NCBI RefSeq assembly: GCF_002903165.1
Contig: NZ_PPSK01000008.1
Location: 1-64,000 of the forward strand
DNA from: Halopseudomonas oceani
Lineage (GTDB): Bacteria; Pseudomonadota; Gammaproteobacteria; Pseudomonadales; Pseudomonadaceae
Reading direction: 5' to 3'
Length of the DNA stretch: 64,000 nt
Made by a program: the position numbers and the translations under genes. A model generated the notes under the pieces. The model made no database searches, was not told the origin of the DNA, and worked only from the letters and a program-made list of their open reading frames with translations. Position 1 is the first letter of the stretch; each line of letters opens with the position of its first letter. This document shows, piece after piece, positions 47,302-55,119 of this stretch.

Positions 47302-48087
47302 ATGACTCTGCACGAAGCTGATTTTCTTGCCCGCAAGGGCAAAAAGCCAATCACCATGTTGACCGCCTATACCTGCCCGGTTGCCCGTGGCATTGAAGCA
47401 GCTGGCGTACCGGTGATTCTGGTCGGCGATACCGTGGGTATGGTCGAAATGGGGTTTGAAAGTACCCGTGATGTGACCCTGGAGCATATGGAGTATCACA
47501 TTGGAGCGGTACGGCGCGGCGCGCCCAACACCCATATCATCGGCGACCTGCCCTACTTGACCGATACCGATCCGCAGACGGCCCTGGCGAGCGCCCAACG
47601 GCTGATTGCCGCCGGCGCTAGCAGCATCAAGCTTGAGGGCCCAAAGGAGGAAGTGATTCGGCACCTGGTCGACAACGGCGTCGCTGTGGTTGGCCATACT
47701 GGGCTGACGCCGCAGACCGCTACATCCTTTAAACGGGTCGGGACCGATGATACTGACGCCCGGCGTATTCTCGAGGAAGCCAGGCTGATCGAAGACGCAG
47801 GCGCGTTCATGGTTGTTCTGGAACATATCCCTTACAGCCTCGCAGGCGTTATTACCCGCACGCTGCGTATCCCGACTATCGGTATCGGTGCGGGCCCCGA
47901 CTGCGACGGTCAGGTACTGGTGATCAACGACGCGCTCGGCTTGGGCGACTACTGGCCGCCCTTCTCCAAGCAGTACGCGCACGTCAGCGACACCATCCTC
48001 AAGGTTGCTCGGGACTTCACCGCCGAGGTGGAATCGCTTGAGTTTCCCAACAACATCATTCAACTGACCGGCACCGGTCGACACTGA
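47302..48087 (+). CDS. panB: 3-methyl-2-oxobutanoate hydroxymethyltransferase PanB
   Basis: PanB makes ketopantoate from 2-oxoisovalerate and 5,10-methylene-tetrahydrofolate, the first committed step to pantothenate and CoA. The 261-residue TIM-barrel protein has the conserved segments KPITMLTAYTCPVARGIEAAGV, VILVGDTVGMVEMG, KLEGPKEEV, VVGHTGLTPQT and IGIGAGPDCDGQVLVINDALGL. It is not accompanied by panC, its usual neighbour in Pseudomonas, so it may be a second copy or a dispersed pathway gene. It has a GGGAG ribosome site. Confidence 0.94.
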   Translation: MTLHEADFLARKGKKPITMLTAYTCPVARGIEAAGVPVILVGDTVGMVEMGFESTRDVTLEHMEYHIGAVRRGAPNTHIIGDLPYLTDTDPQTALASAQRLIAAGASSIKLEGPKEEVIRHLVDNGVAVVGHTGLTPQTATSFKRVGTDDTDARRILEEARLIEDAGAFMVVLEHIPYSLAGVITRTLRIPTIGIGAGPDCDGQVLVINDALGLGDYWPPFSKQYAHVSDTILKVARDFTAEVESLEFPNNIIQLTGTGRH

Positions 48088-48094
48088 GGTATGC

Positions 48095-48122
48095 TCCTGC
48101 GGCGCGCCTGCGCGCCGCAGGA
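48095..48122. repeat. GC-rich 12-base hairpin after panB
   Basis: TCCTGCGGCGCG (48095-48106) pairs perfectly with CGCGCCGCAGGA (48111-48122) around a CCTG loop. It begins seven bases after the panB stop and has no T-run, so it may be an mRNA-stabilising hairpin or a Rho-dependent/terminator remnant. Confidence 0.65.
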
Positions 48123-48270
48123 AACCGTTATCGTGTTTCTTGCAGCTACCCAGGGAAAAGAGCGAACGCAGAAACCGCATTCTTGAGCTGCAAACACGTA
48201 TACGTGTCACTTCCCGTCACCGGCCAACTATGCTTGACTGACGCCTTACCCCGCTGCGCAGGAGGCGCGC

Positions 48271-48795
48271 ATGACCACTCGAGCAATCCTACTGCTGTCC
48301 GCTTTCCTGCTACTGGGTGGGTGCAAGCAAGACGTCGAATCCATCTCGCTGCCGGAGTTTATTCAGGGCTGGACGCAGGACCAGCGCAGCGATGAACAGG
48401 TGATATGGGACGGGCTAGTCGGCAACTGGTACGGCTCACTGGTACGTGAGGATGGTTCTCGCCACCAATGGCTCAATCGGCATTATGCTGACGGAACCTA
48501 CGAAGTCGATTTTCAGACTGTCAGCACCAACGGGAGGGTCAGTTTCTCTCGCGAAACGGGTCAATGGGGCGCGGCTGGAGGCATCTATTTCACCATTTTT
48601 CGCGGCTGGTTACACGGCGACGAGTTCGAGCCGTCCGATCCGAGCGATGCGTTCAACTACGACGCCTATCGCATGCTCAAGCTGCAGTCTGACCTGGTCA
48701 TTTACGAAAGCCTGAAGACGAAAACGCGCTACGAAGCACGCCGAGTACCGGAGGGATTTCGCATTCCCGCGCCAGATGAAGAGACCGGTATCTAA
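48271..48795 (+). CDS. Lipoprotein of unknown function
   Basis: The 174-residue protein has a lipoprotein signal with lipobox LLGGC (Cys19). The mature part reads like a beta-rich lipocalin/calycin-type domain (LVGNWYGSLVREDGSRHQWLNRHYADGTYEVDFQ, GQWGAAGGIYFTIFRGWLHG, FNYDAYRMLKLQSDLVIYESLKTKTRYEARRV). I know no named family for it. It lies between panB and a LysE exporter gene with separate ribosome site (GGAGG). Confidence 0.8.
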   Translation: MTTRAILLLSAFLLLGGCKQDVESISLPEFIQGWTQDQRSDEQVIWDGLVGNWYGSLVREDGSRHQWLNRHYADGTYEVDFQTVSTNGRVSFSRETGQWGAAGGIYFTIFRGWLHGDEFEPSDPSDAFNYDAYRMLKLQSDLVIYESLKTKTRYEARRVPEGFRIPAPDEETGI

Positions 48796-48900
48796 TAACA
48801 GCAACGACGTCTCCACGCTTTACACACGCTTGCAATATCCCGCTTGGATACGGCACAAGCCAATGCCATTATGCGGTGCTCAATTTTTCCGGATATCGCC

Positions 48901-49572
48901 ATGCTGACTCTGTTTTTCGCTGCTGCTGCCCTTGGCCTAATCTTTAACGCCGCCCCTTGCGCAGTCTTCGCTGAAACCGTGCGCGAAGGCATTCGGGGCG
49001 GTTTTCGCTCCGCGTTTGCGGTGCAGATTGGCTCACTGGTCGGCGACGCGACCTGGGCCATTCTCGGGCTCGGTGGAGTCGGTTTGCTGTTGCAGATGGA
49101 GGTCTTGCAGATACCGGTTGCAATAGCAGGGGCAGCCTATCTGCTATGGCTATCCTGGGAATCCTGGTCAAGTGCCGATCAGGAGTTTGCAGTGGACACT
49201 CAGACCGGCGCTCCCTGCCGTAAGCGTGCGCTGCGCGCCGTGCTGTCTCTGACCAACCCGCAGAACATTGCCTACTGGGTAGCATTGGGTAGCGCCATGG
49301 GGGCGGTGGGCGTTAACAACCCGACGCTATCGGACTATGGCATGTTCTTCGCTGGTTTCATGACTGCATCGGTCGCCTGGGCATTCGTCTGCGCCGCCAT
49401 CGTTGATCGGGTATTCCGTAACGCCGGCCGCCGCTGGGCGCGGCTGACCTATCGGATATGTGCCATCGCTTTTCTTGCCCTGGCGCTGGCATCAATCAAG
49501 AACCTGCTGCAACCCGGTTCAGAGACCACCGGTACAACCGTCATCATGACGGATACGCACCTACGGGCCTGA
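48901..49572 (+). CDS. LysE-family amino acid exporter
   Basis: The 223-residue protein has six hydrophobic segments and the LysE/RhtB pattern (GLIFNAAPCAVFAETVREGIRGGFRSAFAVQIGSLVGDATWAILGL, AVLSLTNPQNIAYWVALGSAMG). It probably exports an amino acid or related metabolite; which one is unknown. The ATG at 48901 is preceded by a weak ribosome site; an upstream frame from 48844 lacks family residues. Confidence 0.88.
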   Translation: MLTLFFAAAALGLIFNAAPCAVFAETVREGIRGGFRSAFAVQIGSLVGDATWAILGLGGVGLLLQMEVLQIPVAIAGAAYLLWLSWESWSSADQEFAVDTQTGAPCRKRALRAVLSLTNPQNIAYWVALGSAMGAVGVNNPTLSDYGMFFAGFMTASVAWAFVCAAIVDRVFRNAGRRWARLTYRICAIAFLALALASIKNLLQPGSETTGTTVIMTDTHLRA

Positions 49573-49672
49573 CTTCCTTGCCAAAGCGCATCGTCAGGCG
49601 CGTATATCGGCCCATGCCCGAGGCGAGCCCGACTTTCCACCAGTCTTGTGTACTGCCTCTCGAGTAGCTGCC

Positions 49673-50023
49673 ATGCACCCAGTGCTTATCTCCATTTCGT
49701 TGCTGGTCTGCAGCAACATCTTCATGACCTTCGCCTGGTACGCCCACCTCAAGGAGCTGAACAACAAACCCTGGATCATTGCGGCCTTAATCAGCTGGGG
49801 GATTGCCCTTTTTGAATACCTGCTACAGGTGCCTGCCAATCGGATTGGTTTCAGTGTGTTGTCAGTTGGCCAACTGAAGATTATTCAGGAGGTCATTACT
49901 TTGTCGGTATTTGTTCCCTTTTCGGTGATGTATCTCAAGGAGCCACTGAAACTGGACTATCTGTGGGCCGGACTCTGCCTGCTCGCTGCGGTCTACTTCA
50001 TGTTTCGAGACAAGCTGGCTTAA
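49673..50023 (+). CDS. DMT-superfamily small membrane protein (DUF486)
   Basis: The 116-residue, four-helix membrane protein matches the DUF486/DMT family (SNIFMTFAWYAHLKELNNKPWIIAALISWGIALFEYLLQVPANRIGF, LKIIQEVITLSVFVPFSVMYLKEP). The family is related to small multidrug-resistance-like transporters, but no substrate is established. Length is normal. The ATG at 49673 fits the family start. Confidence 0.9.
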   Translation: MHPVLISISLLVCSNIFMTFAWYAHLKELNNKPWIIAALISWGIALFEYLLQVPANRIGFSVLSVGQLKIIQEVITLSVFVPFSVMYLKEPLKLDYLWAGLCLLAAVYFMFRDKLA

Positions 50024-50084
50024 CCTCGGCAATGATCTGATCTAAGGTGCACATATCTCGTCACTCAGCCTGTAAGGAACGCGC

Positions 50085-50393
50085 GTGCTGATCCCTCTTC
50101 TGGTTAATCTGGTCATGCTGTTCGGCGCTCTGGTGCTGTTCTTTGCCGCCTGCGGCATCGCCAACAATTGCGACAACCTGAGCCCACTGGAAAACAAAAT
50201 ACTAGACAGCAGTCTGTTTGTGCCGGGGCCACTGCATCTGGTTACGCTGCTCGTGATTGGGCTGGAGGCGCTGTCATTGCTGCAGATCCAGAATCCGCGC
50301 TGGCTGTACCTTCCCGCTGTCGTCAGCATTGCCTACTGGATCACCCTGATGATGATCAACGCCCGCAAGAATCGGTATCTCCGCGCCGACTGA
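50085..50393 (+). CDS. Small membrane protein of unknown function
   Basis: The 102-residue protein has three hydrophobic segments (about residues 1-27, 48-68, 72-92) and ends basic (NARKNRYLRAD). I do not recognise a family. It starts with a GTG at 50085 preceded by AAGGA and follows the DMT gene by 61 bases in the same direction. Confidence 0.65.
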   Translation: MLIPLLVNLVMLFGALVLFFAACGIANNCDNLSPLENKILDSSLFVPGPLHLVTLLVIGLEALSLLQIQNPRWLYLPAVVSIAYWITLMMINARKNRYLRAD

Positions 50394-50468
50394 ATCTGTC
50401 GCACGGCGACAAGACAGCGCTCAGCCTCAACTGGCACAATACGCTGTCCTTGCCATGTGAGCCCCGCT

Positions 50469-50885
50469 ATGAACGCAATTCAGTACCCTATCTCTGGCTC
50501 CTGCCAATGCGGCAGCGTCAGCTACCAGTTGCTGGCACAACCGCAAGCAGTCATGGCGTGCCACTGCCGCGAGTGTCAGAAGCTCTCCACGAGCGCCTTC
50601 AGCATCACCGCGATCGTTCACGAGCAGGACATTCGCTTCAGCGGGCCGCTCACACACTGGAGCCGCGTGGCCGACAGCGGCAACATCAATGGCGCCGCCT
50701 TTTGCCCGACCTGTGGCAATCGCATCTACCACTATAGCCCGGCGCAGCCTGGCATCATCAAGCTGAAGCCGTCGAATCTCGACGATACACGCGTTATCAA
50801 ACCTACCCGTCACGTATGGGTTAGCGAGAAGCAGGACTGGTACCAGATTCCTCCGGGCGTCGAGGTATTCGATTACCAACCCTGA
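50469..50885 (+). CDS. GFA-family (glutathione-dependent formaldehyde-activating-like) protein
   Basis: The 138-residue protein has the GFA/CENP-V zinc fold with the full ligand set: CQCGSVSY, CHCRECQKLSTSAFS and CPTCGNRIYHYS. GFA-like proteins bind zinc; the original enzyme adds formaldehyde to glutathione, but most members have unproven roles. It is a second GFA-like gene near the DUF6151 gene at 43.5 kb. The ATG at 50469 fits the fold start. Confidence 0.9.
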   Translation: MNAIQYPISGSCQCGSVSYQLLAQPQAVMACHCRECQKLSTSAFSITAIVHEQDIRFSGPLTHWSRVADSGNINGAAFCPTCGNRIYHYSPAQPGIIKLKPSNLDDTRVIKPTRHVWVSEKQDWYQIPPGVEVFDYQP

Positions 50886-50993
50886 AAACGGGCTGATCGA
50901 TCAACCACGATACCTACGCTCAGAAACTTGCACCTCCTTCTCGGTGAGCCTGCCGCGTGTAAGTACGCACTCTCTGGCCGATGTAATTCGCGC

Positions 50994-51021
50994 TTTACAC
51001 TGTATTTTCATACAGTATGAT
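50994..51021 (+). promoter_or_regulatory. SOS promoter with LexA box in front of yebG
   Basis: The LexA box CTGTATTTTCATACAG (51000-51015, CTG-N10-CAG) fills exactly the 16-base spacer between a -35 TTTACA (50994-50999) and a -10 TATGAT (51016-51021), both five of six matches. Bound LexA would block this promoter; DNA damage would release it. Confidence 0.9.
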
Positions 51022-51079
51022 AGTGGCGTCTGGGCGCAGCGTGCGCTCACCCTTCTTTGCCAACAAGCCAGAGGTGCGC

Positions 51080-51340
51080 ATGGCCGTTGAAATTGTTTAC
51101 CGCAGTAGCAGAGACCCGGAGCAACTGTTCATGGATAAAGCCCAAGCAGACCGTCATGACAAGATGCTGGAACTGGCTGAAACACTGGGTGAGGTGTTGC
51201 AGAAAGCGGTACCACAACTGGGCGAACAGCTTGCCGAAGAGGTCAGCATCTACATGGCCCGTCACCGCGACATCTTCGCCAAAGCCTTCAAAAACAACCC
51301 CGAGGTCCTGACCGAACTGGATAGTTCCGGGGCGGCTTGA
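51080..51340 (+). CDS. yebG: YebG-family SOS-response protein
   Basis: The 86-residue protein matches YebG (start MAVEIVYRSSRDPEQLFMDKAQADRHDKMLELAETL, helical C-terminus). E. coli yebG is a DNA-damage-inducible LexA-regulated gene of unknown biochemical role; the strong LexA box upstream agrees. The ATG at 51080 has an AGAGG ribosome site; an upstream start would overlap the promoter. Confidence 0.92.
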   Translation: MAVEIVYRSSRDPEQLFMDKAQADRHDKMLELAETLGEVLQKAVPQLGEQLAEEVSIYMARHRDIFAKAFKNNPEVLTELDSSGAA

Positions 51341-51346
51341 ATCAGG

Positions 51347-51439
51347 TTACAGGTACATCCAGAAGTTCGGATGGGCCTCTGCAGGCTGCTCGCTAGTCAC
51401 AGGTTGGCGCAGGCGGACAATACGTTTGATCATCTTCAT
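51347..51439 (-). CDS. Candidate 30-residue basic peptide gene
   Basis: A short frame opposite and just after yebG encodes 30 residues, beginning MKMIKRIVRLRQPVTSEQPA and ending NFWMYL. A GGGAGA ribosome site lies six bases before the ATG. The N-terminal half is strongly basic and amphipathic; the end is aromatic. The stop is seven bases from the yebG stop. I do not recognise it. It is listed because the ribosome site and composition look deliberate, but at this size chance cannot be excluded. The following 230 bases to the barrel gene hold no other gene I can support. Confidence 0.4.
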   Translation of the reverse strand: MKMIKRIVRLRQPVTSEQPAEAHPNFWMYL

Positions 51440-51673
51440 GGTGAATCTCCCGGTGGTAATGTTGGTCACAGGGAGATAGTGCTGCAGCGCAGTTTGTCGG
51501 TGAAATCAATTAACTTAATGGCGTTAATTGAGCCGCCCTTAATGCAGCAACACATTACCGCCACTAAAAAAGGCATTCGAGGGAAAGCGTCAAATAAATC
51601 TCTCCTCCCCACTTCTCATCAACGGTGGCTGCCCGTAGGCTAGGCTTTCTGCCATTCCTACAATGAGAAAACC

Positions 51674-53044
51674 ATGTTGAACACGCGTGCTTTGAGATTG
51701 CGTAGCGCCATCAGTGCTGCGCTACTGTGCACAGGCGGTTTTGCCCTCAATGCTTCAGCCGCCACGGCCAGCTACAGCGGAAACCTGAATGCGCCCGATG
51801 GCTCCTGGAATCGTCCTTTCGCAGACGGCAGCTGCTGTTCCGGCCTTGGTCCTGTTACCTACAATGCGCAGCCTTTCTATGTCGGTACAGATGGCAGTTA
51901 TTCGCTTGAATCCAGCCAAACCTACGATGGTTACCTGTTTGTTTATCAGGGCAGCTTTGACCCTGCCGATCAAGTGGCCAACTTTGTCGCCGGCGACGAT
52001 GACGGTAACGGCGGCGTAACCACGTCCAATATCGATAACATCAACCTGACAGCCGGGACCCGGTACATTATCGTCGATACCGGCTTTGCCGCTGGTGACG
52101 CCGGCACCTACACTACAACCATCACGGGGCCCGGCGTCATCTATCTGGCAACCCTGCCGCTGGTATCTGCAGATGTGCTGCTGGGCGATCTTTCGATCAG
52201 CTCGAATAAGGCGCTTGCGCGCGTGCTGACTCAACGCCTGAGCAGTCTCCGCGAGGCCTCCTGGATACCGCAGCACGGTTTCTTCCTGCAGACCAGTCAT
52301 GATGAACATGACGTTGATTCGGACGCCTACCAGGCGGGCTACCATTCTCGCAGCAACCGCATCACTGCTGGCCTGGATCACAAGTTGACCCCGTCTCTGG
52401 TACTCGGTGCGGCACTCAGCTATGAAGATGGCGACAGCAATGTGGACGCTTCCAGCGATCAAATCACGCGCACCGCAACCAGTCTGTCCGCGTTCGGCAG
52501 CTACCAGCTGACCGAGCGGCTCCATGGGCAAGGCATTTTGAGTTATACCCGCGCAGATTACGATCTGGATACCAACGCCGATGCGGATACCAGCGCCGAT
52601 GAGCTGTCACTGCTGCTGGGCCTCGGTTACCACAACCAGCTAGGCGCGGTGTCTCTCGACCCATTTGCCCGCGCGCAGTACGTATACAGTGACATTGACG
52701 GATACCGCTACAATAACGGCAGTGAAGTTAGCCAGCAGCGTGCCAGATCACTTCGTTCGATGTTCGGGCTTGATACGTCAATGCAAATCAAGACCGGAGC
52801 TGCCGTGCTCACTCCACGTGCCAGCCTAGCATGGGAGCACGAGTACAAGGACGAAGCCCGTCACCTGTATGTCGCCAATAATCGCCTGCAGACGAGCAAC
52901 CCTGATCGTGATTACTTCACTGCAAGCATCGGCATTGAAGCGGCGTTCAGTGAAGAGCTGACGGCATACGCTAACTACAGTACCAGCATCGACTCTGTCG
53001 ACAGCTACGGCTCTGCCGTTGCCGGCGTTCAGTTGCGCTTCTGA
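51674..53044 (+). CDS. Autotransporter-like outer-membrane beta-barrel with small N-terminal domain
   Basis: The 456-residue protein has a Sec signal (about residues 1-29), a small beta-rich domain of about 125 residues (SYSGNLNAPDGSWNRPF, DGYLFVYQGSFDPADQVANFVAGDDDGNGG, NLTAGTRYIIVDTG) that resembles a PPC-like sandwich with an acidic, possibly calcium-binding loop, a helical linker (LADVLLGDLSIS-like to LTQRLSSLREA) and an autotransporter-type barrel ending in Phe (GVQLRF). The C-terminal Phe is the BAM signal. It is much shorter than classical autotransporters. Function unknown; surface display of the small domain is the natural reading. Confidence 0.85.
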   Translation: MLNTRALRLRSAISAALLCTGGFALNASAATASYSGNLNAPDGSWNRPFADGSCCSGLGPVTYNAQPFYVGTDGSYSLESSQTYDGYLFVYQGSFDPADQVANFVAGDDDGNGGVTTSNIDNINLTAGTRYIIVDTGFAAGDAGTYTTTITGPGVIYLATLPLVSADVLLGDLSISSNKALARVLTQRLSSLREASWIPQHGFFLQTSHDEHDVDSDAYQAGYHSRSNRITAGLDHKLTPSLVLGAALSYEDGDSNVDASSDQITRTATSLSAFGSYQLTERLHGQGILSYTRADYDLDTNADADTSADELSLLLGLGYHNQLGAVSLDPFARAQYVYSDIDGYRYNNGSEVSQQRARSLRSMFGLDTSMQIKTGAAVLTPRASLAWEHEYKDEARHLYVANNRLQTSNPDRDYFTASIGIEAAFSEELTAYANYSTSIDSVDSYGSAVAGVQLRF

Positions 53045-53408
53045 CGGCTGTCAGTTGGCGCCCTGCTTGTTGTCGGGGCTCGGACTCGCCGCCAGCCTGA
53101 TCGGATTGCCCAGCCCCTGAGCCAGCATACCCGCAGTGGCGACCTAGCCTGGTCGCCCGCTGGCAATGGGCTGCTCTTAGTAAGGATGCAATCAGGGTTT
53201 CACCAGCTGACCTAACGGCAGCAAAAGAGAACCAGCTCACAGCTTGCAGAACGGTCTTGTAGCAATTTGTAGTCAACACCATGACGCCGGACATTTAACG
53301 CTACAATTCGCGCGAAATTTGGCCATGCGGTCAACCCTCCTCCCTTACTGAATAGCCGCAACCACGGCCAGCATCTGTGTTCCGGCCAGCGTTACAAGGA
53401 GTTAAACC
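53045..53408. other. Intergenic stretch between barrel and DUF1329 genes
   Basis: About 364 bases without a gene. A seven-base inverted repeat (GGCGACC at 53138-53144, GGTCGCC at 53151-53157) lacks a T-run. A good AAGGAG ribosome site precedes the next ATG. No clear promoter could be chosen. Confidence 0.4.
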
Positions 53409-54746
53409 ATGCGCAGGATGATTGCATTTATTGCCGTAACGGCCTTCGCCAGCGCGGCATACGCCAAGGTGGAGCCCGACGAAGCCCTCCGACTGGGCCG
53501 CGACCTTACCCCTCTCGGTGCCGAGCAAGCCGGCAACGCTGAAGGCACGATTCCAGCCTGGACCGGTGGCACCAGCGCTCCGGCGGGCTATCATCCTGGC
53601 ATGCACCACCTTGACCCGTTCGCTGCCGACGCCGAGCGACTCCGCGTGGATATCACCAACCTCAGCCAGTATCAGGATCAGTTGCCTGCAGGGCTCGTAG
53701 AGTTGCTCAAGCGTCAGCCTGGATACTATCTGCGCGTCTTTCCCAGTCGCCGCAGTGCTTCAGCGCCTGAGCGTATCTATCGCGCAACCCGAGCCAACGC
53801 CACGCGCGCCGAACTGATCGCCAACGGCAACGGCATACGCGGAGCAGCGACGGGCATTCCGTTCCCGATCCCGCAGGAAGGCATGGAGGTTATCTGGAAC
53901 CACATCCTTCACTACAAAGGCGAGCAGAACCGCTTCATTAACAGTCAGGCCGTCGTAATTAATGGCAAGGCCAACCTGATCACGCGTGACCGGTCGATCT
54001 ATTACGTTTACAACCGGGATGGCATGACCACCGAGCAATTGGACAACACGCTGCTGTATTACAAGTATGTGGTCACCGCGCCTGCCAAGCTCGCGGGTAC
54101 GGCGCTGGTCGTACAGGATCCGCTGGATCAGGTGTTGACCACTCGCCGCGCCTGGCGCTACAGCCCGGATAGCCGCCGAGTCCGTCGCCTGCCCGTGCTC
54201 GCCTATGACTCAATTCAACCTGACACCAGCGATCTGGCCACCGCAGACGTGGTGGATTCGTTCAATGGTGCGCCGGACCGCTACGAGTGGAACCTGGTAG
54301 GCAAGCAGCAATTGCTGGTGCCCTACAACAGCTATGCGGTGCATCAGCAGGGCATTCCCTACGATCAGATTGTGCTACCGAACACCCTTAATCCGGCGCT
54401 GCTGCGTTACGAGTTGCACCGTGTGTGGGTACTCGACGCCACCCTGCGTACCGGCTATCACCACCCATACGCGGCGCGGCGTTTTTACATCGACGAGGAC
54501 AGCTGGCAGATCCTGGCTGTCGATCTGCGCAACAGTGCTGGTGAATTGATTGGTCTGCAGGAAAGCCACCCAATCAACTACTACGACGTTCCGATGTTCA
54601 GTAGTACTCTGGAGACCTTGTACCACCTGCAGGACGGCAACTATTTCGTCGACGGCCTGGATAACAACGAGCCGATGTACGACTTCAATGCACCGCTGAC
54701 GCCTCGAGACTTCTCGCCGCAAGCGCTTCGTCGCGCAGGTAACTGA
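53409..54746 (+). CDS. DUF1329 periplasmic/outer-membrane-associated protein
   Basis: The 445-residue protein has a Sec signal (about residues 1-19) and the full DUF1329 domain (EALRLGRDLTPLGAEQAGNAEGTIPAWTGG, PIPQEGMEVIWNHILHYKG, RRAWRYSPDSRRVRRLPVLAYD, GKQQLLVPYNSYAVHQQ, YELHRVWVLDATLRTGYHHPYAARRFYIDEDSWQI). DUF1329 proteins have a LolA/LolB-like shape and in Pseudomonas often accompany DUF1302 proteins and RND exporters; no such partner is here. The N-terminal EGTIPAW motif is typical. Function unproven. Confidence 0.92.
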   Translation: MRRMIAFIAVTAFASAAYAKVEPDEALRLGRDLTPLGAEQAGNAEGTIPAWTGGTSAPAGYHPGMHHLDPFAADAERLRVDITNLSQYQDQLPAGLVELLKRQPGYYLRVFPSRRSASAPERIYRATRANATRAELIANGNGIRGAATGIPFPIPQEGMEVIWNHILHYKGEQNRFINSQAVVINGKANLITRDRSIYYVYNRDGMTTEQLDNTLLYYKYVVTAPAKLAGTALVVQDPLDQVLTTRRAWRYSPDSRRVRRLPVLAYDSIQPDTSDLATADVVDSFNGAPDRYEWNLVGKQQLLVPYNSYAVHQQGIPYDQIVLPNTLNPALLRYELHRVWVLDATLRTGYHHPYAARRFYIDEDSWQILAVDLRNSAGELIGLQESHPINYYDVPMFSSTLETLYHLQDGNYFVDGLDNNEPMYDFNAPLTPRDFSPQALRRAGN

Positions 54747-55119
54747 GCTGACGCTACCCACAGTAGCCGGTATTTCGTCAAACTGTGGGTAGCTCGTATT
54801 TCTCCGCGCTCAACCAACGCCCTCCCTCAGACTTTGGCTACCCTCTCCTGTCTCCCTCCCCCTCCCTCGAGGGCCTGCCACACCTCAAGTCAAGGACTAA
54901 AGTCCGACCAGAATGCCCATTAGCCCGAATGGAAATATCTAGTTACAGAGTATTTGATCAGAGTCACAACCAAAGAGTAATCTGGCGTGGTTGCAAGTGG
55001 CCATATCCCCATCGGCGACGCCCTTCGTAGACGACTAACGGATTCGTTTCGCATCAATAACAACAATAGTTTCTGTGCAGGTGGAGCGCAGTTTCCTATT
55101 AGCTGTCCGGAGCAACACC
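54747..55119. other. Intergenic stretch with inverted repeat before bdlA-like gene
   Basis: About 373 bases without a supported gene. Perfect 11-base arms GCTACCCACAG (54753-54763) and CTGTGGGTAGC (54783-54793) enclose 19 bases just after the DUF1329 stop and may terminate it, though the following T content is low. A C/T-rich tract follows (54825-54870). A GGAG site precedes the next gene. Confidence 0.5.

Noticed and set aside
47203-48210. 335-residue minus-strand frame across panB
   Set aside because: It is antisense to PanB, which matches its family over full length.
54785-55030. 81-residue frame before the bdlA-like gene
   Set aside because: It has no ribosome site, its composition is Pro/Ser/Arg-rich from a C/T-rich tract, and no conserved feature is visible.
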